From NCBI GenBank assembly GCA_031431125.1, contig JANPCX010000056.1, forward strand, positions 1 to 64,000: DNA of 64,000 nucleotides. The letters are read 5' to 3'. This stretch comes from JANPCX01 sp031431125 (GTDB taxonomy: Bacteria; Pseudomonadota; Gammaproteobacteria; Burkholderiales; Burkholderiaceae_C). Position numbers and translations under genes: made by a program. The notes beneath the pieces are model-generated. The model was not told where the DNA came from and searched no databases. It was given only the letters and a program-made list of their open reading frames with translations. Shown here piece by piece: positions 51,610-61,406 of the stretch; position 1 is the stretch's first letter; every line of letters begins with the position of its first letter.

Positions 51610-52665
51610 TCAATGCCCCACGGACGAAAACTGCACGCGGGGATCGACAGCCACATAGAGCAAGTCCGACACCAGCTTGACCACCAACCCAATCAGCGTG
51701 AACAAGTAGAGCGAGCCCAGCACCACCGGGTAGTCGCGCCGCACCACGGCCTCATAGGACAACAAACCCAAACCATCGAGCGAGAACAAGGTTTCAATCA
51801 ACAGCGAGCCCGCGAAAAACGCGCCGACAAAAGCAGCGGGAAAACCTGTCACCAATGGGATAAGGGCATTGCGAAAGATATGTTTGTAAAGCACCTGCTG
51901 TTGCGAAAGCCCTTTGGCACGGGCAACCAACACATACTGTTTTCTGATCTCTTCCACGAAGGTGTTTTTGGTGAGCAAGGTGGTGACTGCAAAACTGCCC
52001 AGCACCATGCAAATCAAGGGCAAGGTCAGGTGCCAGAAATAGTCAGCAATACGCGCAGGCCAAGACAGAGAGGCCCAGTTGTCGGACGTCAAGCCGCGCA
52101 GCGGAAACCAGTCCAAAAAGGTGCCGCCCGCAAAAAACACGATCAAGAGCAAGCCCAATACAAAACCAGGGATGGCATAACCCAAGAGTACAAAACCCGT
52201 GGTGACCACATCGAACCGCGAGCCCTCGCGCACCGCCTTGAGAACACCCAGCGGCACCGAAATCAAATACGACAGCAAGAAAGTCCACACGCCCAAACTG
52301 ATGGACACCGGCAGCTTCTCTTTGATAAGGGTCCACACGTCTTTGTTGTGCCGAAAGCTGCGCCCCAGATCGAACTGCAAGAAATTCTTCAACATTTCAA
52401 AGTAACGCACATGGGCTGGCTTGTCGAAGCCATAGAGGGCTTTGAGCTCGGCAAGCTGTTTGGCGTCGGTGTCACGTTGCGCGCGGTAGCCGCCCGTGCG
52501 CGGCCCGCCATCCCCCTGTGTGGCCGCTTTGGCTTCCGCCATGAGTTGCTCCACGGGGCCGCCAGGCACAAACTGAATCACCACAAAAGTGATGGTCAGC
52601 GCGCCCAACAGCGTGGGCACCATCAGCAAAATCCGCTTCAGTACATAGGACCACATCGTGTTCAT
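51610..52665 (-). CDS. yejB: Oligopeptide ABC transporter permease, YejB-like
   Basis: A 351-residue permease. N-terminal TM1 (YVLKRILLMVPTLLGALTIT) is followed by a periplasmic loop (VPGGPVEQLMAEAKAATQG) and five further membrane segments; the EAA loop appears as VLVARAKGLSQQQVLYKHIF. The DppB/OppB-type start is clear. I prefer the ATG at 52663-52665; a second ATG 9 bp on is equally possible. It follows yejA by 14 bp. Confidence 0.92.
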   Translation of the reverse strand: MNTMWSYVLKRILLMVPTLLGALTITFVVIQFVPGGPVEQLMAEAKAATQGDGGPRTGGYRAQRDTDAKQLAELKALYGFDKPAHVRYFEMLKNFLQFDLGRSFRHNKDVWTLIKEKLPVSISLGVWTFLLSYLISVPLGVLKAVREGSRFDVVTTGFVLLGYAIPGFVLGLLLIVFFAGGTFLDWFPLRGLTSDNWASLSWPARIADYFWHLTLPLICMVLGSFAVTTLLTKNTFVEEIRKQYVLVARAKGLSQQQVLYKHIFRNALIPLVTGFPAAFVGAFFAGSLLIETLFSLDGLGLLSYEAVVRRDYPVVLGSLYLFTLIGLVVKLVSDLLYVAVDPRVQFSSVGH

Positions 52666-52679
52666 TCGCCTATTGTTCT

Positions 52680-54554
52680 TTAGCGCACCGCGCCATCTTT
52701 GATCCACCAGGTGGTGACGGCCCAAGGAGGGTCTTCAGAGGATGGGCTCTCCAAACTGAAGTATTTGGGCCGAATGGCGGGCATGCCAAAACGATTCCAG
52801 TAAGAGGCTGGTTCATCCGCGGTGTATACGTCGGGCACTTGCCAGTGGCTCCACATCACGATGCGGTCCAGCGCCCGGGCGGCATCACGCAACTGAGCCA
52901 AGGTGGCGGCTTCGCTCATGACTTGCACGAGGTGGTCGATGGCGGGGCTCTTCACACCGCGGTAATTGCCGTTGCCCTTCTCGTCCGCAGCCTTGCTGCC
53001 ATATTGTTGTTTCAAGACCTGTGCATTGGGCAAGTTGAAAGGGCCTGTGGCCAGGGTGACCACATCAAAGTCGTGTTCGTCCAATCGGTTGCGAAAAAGC
53101 GCGAAGTCCACCACCCGAATGTTCATGCGTATGCCGAGCTTGCGCAGATTGCCCTGCCACATGGGCGGCCTGGGGTCTTCATCACGGGTGGTGAGGTATT
53201 CAAACTCAAAGGCTTCACCTTTGGCGTTGCGCAAGAGGCCGTCAGGAGCCAACTTCCAACCCGCCTCTTCCAGCAAGCCTCGTGCTTTGAGCAAATTGGC
53301 TCGAAGCTGTTGGGGTTGCAGCCCAGTCTCCGGTGCGCGGTAGGGTGGACCAAAGACTTCTTTGGGCAGCTGGTCGCGGAAAGGCTCCAACAGTTTCAAC
53401 TCTCCTTCGGATGGCAGTCCTTCGGCGGCGAACTCCGAATTGTTGAATACGCTGTTGGCACGCTTGCGCAGTTTGAGTTTGTTGGCGTAGTCAAAGTCGT
53501 ACGCGTGGGCCAAAGCAAAACGCACCCGAGCGTCTTGAAACAACAGACGACGCAGATTGACGACGTGGGACTGCAAGCCCTGGCCGGTTTGTGTTTCGAA
53601 CAAATCTTTCAAGATGCGGCCATCGCGCCACTTGGGGCCTTGGTGCTGGCGCGCCCAGCCGCTGGCCACGTACTCGCGATAGAGATCGAACTCGCCCGCT
53701 TTGAAAGCCTCGCGTGCGACGGGTTCGTCCAGGTAGTAGCGGTAGACCACACGCTCAAAGTTGAAAAAACCGCGTCGCACGGAGAGGTCACGGCCCCAGT
53801 AGTTGGGCAAGCGCTCGAACTCAATGCGCCGCCCTGAATCCACCTCGGCGATTTTGTAGGGCCCGGTTCCGATTGGATATTCAGTGATGACCTCATCAAA
53901 CTTCTTGCCCGTGCCCCATTTTTTGGAGAACACGGTGAGACCAGCGGCGGTGAACAGGGCGTCGTTGGTGGGCTCGTTGAGATCAAAGCGCACCGTCAGG
54001 CGGTCCAGCACAACCACCGCCTTGATCACGCCCAAGGCGGCACGCAATGCTGGTGCCGCTTGTTTGCTGGACTGCTGGGTGTAGCTGTACTTCACATCGT
54101 CGGCAGTCACAGGATCGCCATTGTGAAAACGCGCCAAGGGGTTGAGTCGAAAGGTGATGGCCGTTTTTCCAGGGGCAATGAGCATTTCTTGCGCCAGCAA
54201 ACCGTACATGGTTTGCGGCTCATCGCTCGAACCCATGGCCAGCGGTTCCAGCAAAAACATCGTGACCCCCGCGGGCGCACTGCCTTTGACGGTATAGGGG
54301 TTGAATTTGTCAAAACTGGTCCGGCGGTCCGGGTTGCGTAAATACAAAGTGCCGCCTTTGGGCGCATCCGGATTCACATACTCAAAGTGCGAAAAACCTT
54401 TGGGGTATTTGGGTTCGCCATAGGCTGCATAGGCATGCACCCACTGTCCTTCTGCGCTGCGGGCCGACGCAGTAAAAAACAAAAGCGCCGACACCAGAAC
54501 GGCACAACAAATACGAAAAGGTGGGGTCAACATCTTCAGTGTCATGACGCGCAT
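52680..54554 (-). CDS. yejA: Oligopeptide ABC transporter substrate-binding protein, YejA-like
   Basis: A 624-residue periplasmic protein of SBP family 5. The signal peptide runs to ~residue 34 (LVSALLFFTASARSA). The mature part has YPKGFSHFEYVNPDAPKGGT, typical of YejA, and the cluster-C segment FRLNPLARFHNGDPVTADDVKYSY. YejABEF imports peptides and in some species microcin C. The ATG at 54552-54554 is one base past the AEC gene stop; an in-frame ATG at 54545 is an alternative. Confidence 0.92.
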   Translation of the reverse strand: MRVMTLKMLTPPFRICCAVLVSALLFFTASARSAEGQWVHAYAAYGEPKYPKGFSHFEYVNPDAPKGGTLYLRNPDRRTSFDKFNPYTVKGSAPAGVTMFLLEPLAMGSSDEPQTMYGLLAQEMLIAPGKTAITFRLNPLARFHNGDPVTADDVKYSYTQQSSKQAAPALRAALGVIKAVVVLDRLTVRFDLNEPTNDALFTAAGLTVFSKKWGTGKKFDEVITEYPIGTGPYKIAEVDSGRRIEFERLPNYWGRDLSVRRGFFNFERVVYRYYLDEPVAREAFKAGEFDLYREYVASGWARQHQGPKWRDGRILKDLFETQTGQGLQSHVVNLRRLLFQDARVRFALAHAYDFDYANKLKLRKRANSVFNNSEFAAEGLPSEGELKLLEPFRDQLPKEVFGPPYRAPETGLQPQQLRANLLKARGLLEEAGWKLAPDGLLRNAKGEAFEFEYLTTRDEDPRPPMWQGNLRKLGIRMNIRVVDFALFRNRLDEHDFDVVTLATGPFNLPNAQVLKQQYGSKAADEKGNGNYRGVKSPAIDHLVQVMSEAATLAQLRDAARALDRIVMWSHWQVPDVYTADEPASYWNRFGMPAIRPKYFSLESPSSEDPPWAVTTWWIKDGAVR

Positions 54555-54555
54555 G

Positions 54556-55560
54556 CTAACCAAGCCCGTTCCCTGCACCAAGCAACCAGGCCAAAAAGCT
54601 GAACGTCACAAAGGCGAGCACCGTGCTGGCCATGATGATGCGGGCCACACGACCGTTGTCTGCCCCATAACGTTCCGCCAGCAAGGACACATTGCTGGCG
54701 CTGGGCAAAGCCGCCGCCAGCACCAGCACGGTCAAACCAAAGGACGACACAGGCAGACCCAAGGCCCTCGCCATCCACCCCACAAGCAACACCAAAAGCG
54801 GGTGCAGCAGCAGTTTGATCAAGGCCACAGGAAGAAAATGGCGCGGTGGCGTTTGGGTGTGGCTGTGCTGACCGGAACGCCAGAGCACCGCGCCGATGGT
54901 GAACAGGGCCACCGGCGAGGCAGCATCGGCCAGCATCTTGATCACTTGGGCCACCGGGCCAGGCACGGTGACGTTCAGTGCCGCCACCGCTGCGCCCAAG
55001 GCAATGGCCCAGGGCAAGGGGTTGGTCATGGCACCGCGCAGCGAGCGCGTGACCGTGTGCCAGGTGTTGCCTGCGCCGACCGCGCCACTGCTGGGCTGGA
55101 CTTGGGCCAGGGCGATGCACAGGGTGCTGGTGAGAATCAAGTCGACGAGCACGGTGCCGATCACCGGTCCGGCCGCCGCTTGCCCCAGCAGGGCAACGAG
55201 CAAGGGCACGCCCATGAATCCGGTGTTGGGGAAGGCGGCTACCAGGGCGCCGAAGGCAGCATTTTTCAGGTCCACACCCTGCTCGCTCTCATGAAGACGC
55301 CAAGTGAGCATCACGGTGAAAAACACCATCACCAAAGCGCAAACGGCGTAGATGCCGATGAGCACGGGGTCGATCAACTGTGCAAAAGGCATGCTGGAGC
55401 CAAAACGAAACAGCAGGCAAGGCAGTGCAAAGAAAAGCACGAACACGTTCAGACCCGGGATGGCTGCTTCGGGCAGGACACGCTGCTGGGCGGCGAGGTA
55501 GCCGCACAGCACCAGGGCAAAGAAGGGGACGGTGACGGAAAGAATGGCTTGCATGGACAA
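54556..55560 (-). CDS. AEC (auxin efflux carrier-like) family transporter
   Basis: A 334-residue membrane protein with about ten hydrophobic segments. ILSVTVPFFALVLCGYLAAQ at the N-terminus and AAFPNTGFMGVPLLVALLGQ in the middle are hallmarks of the AEC/MdcF family, which moves small organic acids. Its stop lies one base before the yejA start, so it may be transcribed with the Yej operon. A LysR regulator lies upstream on the same strand. Confidence 0.88.
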   Translation of the reverse strand: MSMQAILSVTVPFFALVLCGYLAAQQRVLPEAAIPGLNVFVLFFALPCLLFRFGSSMPFAQLIDPVLIGIYAVCALVMVFFTVMLTWRLHESEQGVDLKNAAFGALVAAFPNTGFMGVPLLVALLGQAAAGPVIGTVLVDLILTSTLCIALAQVQPSSGAVGAGNTWHTVTRSLRGAMTNPLPWAIALGAAVAALNVTVPGPVAQVIKMLADAASPVALFTIGAVLWRSGQHSHTQTPPRHFLPVALIKLLLHPLLVLLVGWMARALGLPVSSFGLTVLVLAAALPSASNVSLLAERYGADNGRVARIIMASTVLAFVTFSFLAWLLGAGNGLG

Positions 55561-55649
55561 GGCGCTGGGGTTGCAACACGGGGCCGGATTTCACTTCACA
55601 CACCCGATGCCGCCCCCAAATGTAGCGGCCGCAGCGTCGCGGCTCGCTT

Positions 55650-56657
55650 TCAATGTTTTTTTCGTTTGCGCTCGGATCGCCCACTGCTGCGCAACTGATC
55701 GGCCTGGGACGGCATGGCCCGGTGGACGGGACTGCTGCCTGCATCGCGCTCGACAATCAGGTCGATCAATCGTCGAGCGCTCGGGGACAACGTTCTGTCT
55801 GCCAAGTGAAAAATGCCACCTGCCAACTGCATGGCTTCGGCGGGGATTGGTGGGCTGCAGTGGCTTGCCAAGTCGATGATCCTGCCAGCCTCAATGTCTG
55901 CCTGTAGCCAGGCGGCCCAGGTGAGCAACAAGGTGTCGCTGGTCAGCAGCGCCTCTCGCAATATGGCTGGGTTGTTGCAGCTCAGTGCCAGGGGCAAGGG
56001 TTCGTTCGGTGACATGTCAAAAAGCGCACGCAAATACGGTGCAGCCACTTCAGGAAACAAAGCAGCCGCCCACGGATAGCGGGGCAACTGCCGCGGATGG
56101 GGCCGCTCAGTCGCCAGCGGATGCATGGCCCGACAAAACACCGAGGCGGGCTGCGGACGCAATGGGATCATGGTGAACAAGGGGTCGCAGGGTAAGGGCC
56201 CCGGATACGCGACGAAAAACTCAATGCGTTCTAGTTTCAGTAGCTCTGGCAGGTTGTGCCCGTGCGCTACTTCAACATGCAACTGGAGCCCTGGGCTTCG
56301 TTCCCTGAGCAAGGGCAAAACGCTGCCGGCCGCACCGTCGAGCCCCAGCAAGGTGGCACCAAAACGCAGCTCACCGCCTTCGCCCTTGACCACCGCGTCG
56401 ATCTCATGTTTCAGGTCGCGTGCGCCTGATAAGACTTTTTGTGCGCTGGCCACGATTCGTTTTCCGGCCGCCGTCAATTGAACCGATCGCGTACCGCGGT
56501 CAAAAATGGGCAAGCCCATAGCGGCTTCGACGGCTTGAATGCTACGACTGAATGCCGTCTGAGACAGGTTGGCCCGTTCAGCTGCGCGCGTGAAGTTCAG
56601 CTCCTCCGACAACAGCACCAAGTGCTGAAGTTTTTTGAGATCAAAAGCTGCGTTCAT
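55650..56657 (-). CDS. LysR-type transcriptional regulator
   Basis: 335 residues. The N-terminal HTH (DLKKLQHLVLLSEELNFTRA, RANLSQTAFSRSIQAVEAAM, LFDRGTRSVQLT) is standard LysR, followed by an effector-binding domain. The C-terminus is extended and very basic (GRSERKRKKH). Divergent from the porin-penicillin acylase genes (135-bp gap) and upstream of the AEC gene; either could be a target. Inducer unknown. Confidence 0.93.
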   Translation of the reverse strand: MNAAFDLKKLQHLVLLSEELNFTRAAERANLSQTAFSRSIQAVEAAMGLPIFDRGTRSVQLTAAGKRIVASAQKVLSGARDLKHEIDAVVKGEGGELRFGATLLGLDGAAGSVLPLLRERSPGLQLHVEVAHGHNLPELLKLERIEFFVAYPGPLPCDPLFTMIPLRPQPASVFCRAMHPLATERPHPRQLPRYPWAAALFPEVAAPYLRALFDMSPNEPLPLALSCNNPAILREALLTSDTLLLTWAAWLQADIEAGRIIDLASHCSPPIPAEAMQLAGGIFHLADRTLSPSARRLIDLIVERDAGSSPVHRAMPSQADQLRSSGRSERKRKKH

Positions 56658-56662
56658 TGCAT

Positions 56663-56679
56663 TAATTCTTTACTAATTA
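56663..56679. promoter_or_regulatory. Candidate operator of the LysR regulator
   Basis: TAATT-ctttact-AATTA is a perfect 5-7-5 inverted repeat that begins 5 bp upstream of the LysR start codon, inside a larger imperfect palindrome (TGCATTAATT...AATTATGCA). It is an unusually AT-rich island. Size, symmetry and position suit LysR autoregulation and control of the divergent porin. Confidence 0.5.
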
Positions 56680-56792
56680 TGCATTGGACGCAGAACAAAG
56701 TCACTTCCAAACTGCGGCGCTGCGCGTAGACCGTGCATCAATACAAGCCGGAAAGAGACAACCGGACAGGCCCGTCAACCAGGAATCATCCG

Positions 56793-58037
56793 ATGAAGAA
56801 AATTGTTTACATACCTATTTTTCTTGCCGCGCTGTCCGCTGCGGCGCATGCCCAGCAAGTCACCCTGCATGGTTTGATCGATGCAGGTGTGGTGCGCACC
56901 ACGGGCCTGAAAGGGGGCAGCTCCACTGTGCTGGCCAGCGGCGTTATGCAAAGTACGCGCTTTGGCTTCCGCGGCCGAGAGGATTTGGGTGGCGGCTACA
57001 GCGCTGTTTTTGATCTGGAAAATCGTGTCTACGCTGACACAGGCGAACTATCAACTCGGCCACTCTCAGGTTTGCAAGTCCCAGATCGGATGAGCGTGGC
57101 CACCATGATGGGTTTGCCCGCAGCATTTCAACCGCTCGTTTCGGCGGTAGCAAACAACCTTGCCATCCAAGAAGCTGGCACCAACCTGCCCAAGCGGCTC
57201 TTTGACCGACAAGCTTTCGTGGGTTTGATAACGCCCTATGGCGGCGTGCTGTTGGGCCGGATGAGCACGCCCGCAGCCGAGGTCAGTGGCACTTTCGACA
57301 TCATGCAATCCCAGTCGAGTTTGTCGGCCGGGCAAGTCATTTCCTTCCCTTCAGGCATCGACCTGCGTGTTTCCAACGCGCTGTCCTACCGGCTTAAGCA
57401 GGGCGGGATGAGCGCCTCCTTGCTTTGGGGTGCTGGAGAAGCCGCTGGCGCGGACACCAAAGATCGCATGCTCGGGATGCAAGCAATTTATCAAGGCAAA
57501 GGCTTTGCAGTGGGCGCTGGCTACAACACCCGGAACAATGAACGGGGACAGAAATCATTGACCAATGGTGTCGTCGGCGCATCCGTCGAATCGGGTGCGA
57601 GCAAATTCACGGTCATGTACGCGACAGTCGAAGACACGAATCCCTCTGGGCTGTCCACTGTTGCATCAAGCTTGGTTGCGGGCGGACAACCGGCGGCTGT
57701 TGCTGCAACAGTTCAAAACGCTTTCATCAAGGCGCTCAAACAAGATGGTGACTTGATGCATTTCGGCTACCGCCATGTGGTTGGTCCTCATGCTTTTTTT
57801 GTTGCATTCAACCGTTTCAATGACCGAGGGCCCGCCAGCGCAGACACCGACAGCTATGGGGTGGCATGGACCTACAGCCTGTCCAAAAGAACCGATTTGA
57901 ATGTCATTTACTCGCACTTCAACAACAAAAACTTGGCCCAAACCGCGCCCGGGCAAGGTGGATTCTTGGGTGGCGTGACCGCCAAGGCAGGACAGGACTC
58001 GGACAGCTATGCCGTGGGGATTCGCCATCGTTTCTGA
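56793..58037 (+). CDS. Gram-negative general porin (betaproteobacterial type)
   Basis: A 414-residue outer-membrane beta-barrel. The signal peptide ends AAAHA, and the mature protein starts QQVTLHGLIDAGVV. STRFGFRGREDLGGGYSAVFDLEN is the classic porin_4/OmpC-like first hairpin, and the C-terminus ends in Phe (GIRHRF), the BAM recognition residue. The ATG at 56793 gives the signal peptide; the frame is open 60 bp upstream without it. It lies 46 bp before the penicillin acylase gene and may supply its substrate. Confidence 0.93.
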   Translation: MKKIVYIPIFLAALSAAAHAQQVTLHGLIDAGVVRTTGLKGGSSTVLASGVMQSTRFGFRGREDLGGGYSAVFDLENRVYADTGELSTRPLSGLQVPDRMSVATMMGLPAAFQPLVSAVANNLAIQEAGTNLPKRLFDRQAFVGLITPYGGVLLGRMSTPAAEVSGTFDIMQSQSSLSAGQVISFPSGIDLRVSNALSYRLKQGGMSASLLWGAGEAAGADTKDRMLGMQAIYQGKGFAVGAGYNTRNNERGQKSLTNGVVGASVESGASKFTVMYATVEDTNPSGLSTVASSLVAGGQPAAVAATVQNAFIKALKQDGDLMHFGYRHVVGPHAFFVAFNRFNDRGPASADTDSYGVAWTYSLSKRTDLNVIYSHFNNKNLAQTAPGQGGFLGGVTAKAGQDSDSYAVGIRHRF

Positions 58038-58083
58038 CGACATTTGAAAATCTATTGCAACCACTCGTTGTCGTGGCTCTCCT

Positions 58084-60525
58084 ATGAAAAAAACGATTTG
58101 GTTCAAACACGCGGTGCTGGCGCTGTTCGTCATTGCACTCATCGCAGCGTTGGCCGCTTTGACCTATGCCCAGAACTCACTTCCCCAGCTGACCGGCAGG
58201 GTCAGCGCAATGGGCGGGCGGGCCGAGGTCAGGATCGAGCGCGACGCCGAGGGCATACCGACCATCAAGGCGCATTCCCCACATGATGCGCTTTTCGGTC
58301 TGGGTTTTGTGCATGCGCAGGACCGCCTGTGGCAACTTGAAATGCACCGCCGCATCGCCTCGGGTCGTTTGGCAGAAGTCTTCGGAGAGTCGGCCGTCGA
58401 GGCCGACAAGTTCTTGCGCGCATTGGGTGTTCGGCGCGCGGCGGCGCTGCAGTGGGGAAACGCCAACGAAGAGGTGAAGCAAACGATTCAAGCCTACACA
58501 GCAGGCATCAATGCTTACCTTGCATCGGGCCTGCGGGCTCGCCCCCCCGAGTTTGTATTGCTCGGACTCCACCCCGAACCCTGGCAGCCCGAGGACACTT
58601 TGGCGTGGGCGACGATGATGGCCTGGGACTTGGGCGGTAACTGGTCGGCAGAGTTGCTGCGGATGCGCCTGTCACTGACCTTGCCGGTGTCGCGCATCAA
58701 CGAGTTGCTGGCACCTTACCCGGGAGAAAAGTCACTGCCCACGGCCGACTATGCCGCACTGTTTCGCGGATTGCGGATCAACGGTGACTTGGGCAAACAA
58801 GCCTTGCTCGCCGCGCCAGAATCAGGCATCGAAGGCATCGGCTCCAACAACTGGGTGATTTCCGGCCAGCACACCGAGAGCGGTCAGCCGCTGCTGGCCA
58901 ACGACCCGCATTTGAAACTTTCTGCGCCCGCACTGTGGTACCTGGTTCGGCTGGATGCACCCGGCCTGAAGGTGGCGGGTGCCTCGGTGCCGGGACTCTC
59001 TGCGGTGGTCATTGGGCAGACCGATCACCTGGCCTGGGGTTTCACCAACACAGCCCCCGATGTGCAGGACCTCTACATTGAACGCATCAAGCCCGACGAT
59101 CCGGCCCAGTACCAAACACCCACGGGTTGGGAGGCGTTTCAGGTCTTCAACGAGACCATCCGCGTCAAAGGCCAACCCGACATTCAATTGACAACGCGGC
59201 AGACCCGCCACGGACCCGTGATCTCGGACGCCAATGCTGCATCCACGCTGGGGTTGGTCGGTTCTAGCAATAAACCAGAATTCGCACTGGCCCTGCGCTG
59301 GACGGCCTTGGACATCGACGCTTGGAAAACCACCGCAGCAGCCTCGGGGTTTGCAAAGGCCACCACCGTAGCCGAATTTGTGACCGCCGCAGCGCAGTAT
59401 GTGGCGCCCATGCAAAACATGGTCGTGGCTGACCGGGGTGGTCGCATTGGCATGGTGTCGGCAGGCCGCGTCCCGCTGAGAAAACCCGAGAACGATTTAA
59501 AGGGCTTGGTGCCCTCGCCTGGATGGGATGCACGCTACGACTGGGACGGGTCACTGGCCCCAGAGTTGACGCCACGCGAATTGGACCCGCCCCGCGGATG
59601 GATAGTCACCGCCAACCAACGGGTGCACGCAACCGACTACCCCTACTTCATCACCAGCGAGTGGAGCCCACCTTACCGGCATCAGCGCATCGAAAGCCTG
59701 CTGGCGGCACAAGACAAACATTCGATTGAGAGCATGGCCCGCATCCAGGCCGACATTCACTCGTTGGGCACCCAGCGCTTGATGCCCTTTTTGCGCCAAG
59801 CCGCGGCTGCATCAAAGCATCCACTGGCAACCGCTGCGCAAGCCGAGTTGGCGGGCTTTGACGGCGACATGCAGGCCACCAAGGCGGCACCCTTGATCGC
59901 ATGGGCTTGGGCACGCCAACTTACCGAGGCGCTGTTCAGCGACAAGATGGGCGCGCAGTTGTATGCCAAACAGCTGGTCGGCACGCGGAACTTCCGGGAA
60001 GGCCTGCAATACATGCTTGAGAACAAGGTGCAATTCTGGTGTGACAAGCAGGCAACGCCTGCACCTGAACGTTGTGACGATCAAATGACCGCCGCTTTCG
60101 ATCGCACCATGGATGAGCTGCAGGCGGCGCAGGGCTCCACCCCGGCCAAGTGGCAATGGGGCCGCGCCCACCAGGCCCGTGCCGAGCACCGCCCCTTTAG
60201 CAAAGTGCGCGCGCTGAGCCCCTTGTTCGAGTTGCGCGCGCCCACGGGCGGGGACAACTACACCGTCAACCAAACCCGGGTCACGCTCAAACCCGATGCC
60301 ACGACGGGCGAGCTTTACCTCAACGAGCATGGCGCGTCTTACCGAGGGCTCTATGACCTGGCCGACCCCGGCAAGTCCACGTTTATTCAATCCACAGGCC
60401 AATCAGGCAACCCATTTTCGCCGTGGCACCGGTCGCTGACGGAACGTTGGGGTGCCGTCAAAGCGGTGCCTGTATTCAGTTCAGAGACCGTACACACGTT
60501 GGTAGTCAGCCCTCAAAGCCCGTGA
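58084..60525 (+). CDS. Penicillin acylase family protein
   Basis: An 813-residue N-terminal-nucleophile hydrolase precursor. An N-terminal hydrophobic segment (~10-28) exports or anchors it. The alpha region has RIERDAEGIPTIKAHSPHDA and GFVHAQDRLWQLEMHRR. The linker ends at GIGSNNWVISG, where Ser254 becomes the nucleophile after autocleavage; LANDPHLKLSAPALWY follows. The family hydrolyses acylated amines (beta-lactams, acyl-homoserine lactones, aculeacin-like lipids). Substrate here is unknown; quorum-signal acylase activity is one possibility. Confidence 0.93.
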   Translation: MKKTIWFKHAVLALFVIALIAALAALTYAQNSLPQLTGRVSAMGGRAEVRIERDAEGIPTIKAHSPHDALFGLGFVHAQDRLWQLEMHRRIASGRLAEVFGESAVEADKFLRALGVRRAAALQWGNANEEVKQTIQAYTAGINAYLASGLRARPPEFVLLGLHPEPWQPEDTLAWATMMAWDLGGNWSAELLRMRLSLTLPVSRINELLAPYPGEKSLPTADYAALFRGLRINGDLGKQALLAAPESGIEGIGSNNWVISGQHTESGQPLLANDPHLKLSAPALWYLVRLDAPGLKVAGASVPGLSAVVIGQTDHLAWGFTNTAPDVQDLYIERIKPDDPAQYQTPTGWEAFQVFNETIRVKGQPDIQLTTRQTRHGPVISDANAASTLGLVGSSNKPEFALALRWTALDIDAWKTTAAASGFAKATTVAEFVTAAAQYVAPMQNMVVADRGGRIGMVSAGRVPLRKPENDLKGLVPSPGWDARYDWDGSLAPELTPRELDPPRGWIVTANQRVHATDYPYFITSEWSPPYRHQRIESLLAAQDKHSIESMARIQADIHSLGTQRLMPFLRQAAAASKHPLATAAQAELAGFDGDMQATKAAPLIAWAWARQLTEALFSDKMGAQLYAKQLVGTRNFREGLQYMLENKVQFWCDKQATPAPERCDDQMTAAFDRTMDELQAAQGSTPAKWQWGRAHQARAEHRPFSKVRALSPLFELRAPTGGDNYTVNQTRVTLKPDATTGELYLNEHGASYRGLYDLADPGKSTFIQSTGQSGNPFSPWHRSLTERWGAVKAVPVFSSETVHTLVVSPQSP

Positions 60526-60559
60526 TGGCCTGGCAACCAAAACATCGAAAGGCAAACCA

Positions 60560-61207
60560 ATGGCAACTCTGAAGCAGCTTTCGGCCAGGGTCTTTGCGAC
60601 GCTGGTCTGCGTGTGGGTAGCGACAGCTGCACACGGGAACCCAACACCCGCGCGCATAGATGTTGGCGGTGTTGCGTTTGAGTCGGAGATAGTGGTTCGC
60701 GGTACCAAACTTCAACTCAATGGAGCTGCCGTGCGAACTCGGGCAGCCGTCTTCAAAGTTTGGGCAGGCGGCTTGTACTTGCCGCGCAAAGCAAGCACGC
60801 TCAACGAAGTCTTAACCCAGCCTGGTGTCAAGCGGTGGCACGTCGTGCTTCTGCGCGACGTGGAGGGCAACGAAATGGGCAAACAATTCACGGAGGCGAT
60901 TGGCAAAAACGCGTCCAGGAGCGAGTTCGTCGCGCTCATACCAACGATTGCAAGAATGGGTGAAATTTTCAGTCAGAAAAAACGTTTGAGTGCGGGTGAG
61001 TCTTTCACAGTGGAGTGGTTGCCAAATGAAGAAATCAATCTCTACTTCAACAATAAACTGGCGACAGTTGAGCCCTTTACTGACAAAGTTCTATTTTCTG
61101 TATTGATGCGGATGTACCTTGGTGACCGTCCCCTCGATGCAAGCCTCAAAGCGAAACTGCTGGGCATCCCAGAGGCGGCCGTCACCGTCAGTCCGTACAA
61201 CAACTGA
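60560..61207 (+). CDS. Chalcone isomerase-like secreted protein
   Basis: A 215-residue protein with a signal peptide (ARVFATLVCVWVATAAHGNP). The mature part carries the CHI-like fold motifs: VFKVWAGGLYLPRKASTLNE and KRWHVVLLRDVEGNEMGKQF, then GESFTVEWLPNEEINLYFNN near the end. Bacterial CHI-like proteins (PF16036 type) are mostly of unknown function, some being fatty-acid binding. It starts 34 bp after the penicillin acylase gene in the same direction. Confidence 0.85.
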   Translation: MATLKQLSARVFATLVCVWVATAAHGNPTPARIDVGGVAFESEIVVRGTKLQLNGAAVRTRAAVFKVWAGGLYLPRKASTLNEVLTQPGVKRWHVVLLRDVEGNEMGKQFTEAIGKNASRSEFVALIPTIARMGEIFSQKKRLSAGESFTVEWLPNEEINLYFNNKLATVEPFTDKVLFSVLMRMYLGDRPLDASLKAKLLGIPEAAVTVSPYNN

Positions 61208-61406
61208 GCCAGCACATGGTGTCGACAGCAAATCACTTGCATGCCGCGACAGGAAGTCGCAACGTTGTTTCGGCGTGACCACTGGAGGGACGCGTAAAAC
61301 TTCTGAACGCGCTGCAACGTTTCACTGAGGGTATTTTCGGGAGGGGTTTTTGTTGGGCCGCTATGATCCGCGGCCCCGTCTTCCTGCCGTCCCATGCTGC
61401 CCTCCC

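Noticed and set aside
51556..52683. 375-codon plus-strand frame over yejB
   Set aside because: Antisense shadow of the permease gene, very rich in Gln/His/Arg, no recognisable domain.
54544..55698. 384-codon plus-strand frame over the AEC transporter gene
   Set aside because: Antisense of a clear membrane protein, low-complexity His/Gln-rich product, no motif.
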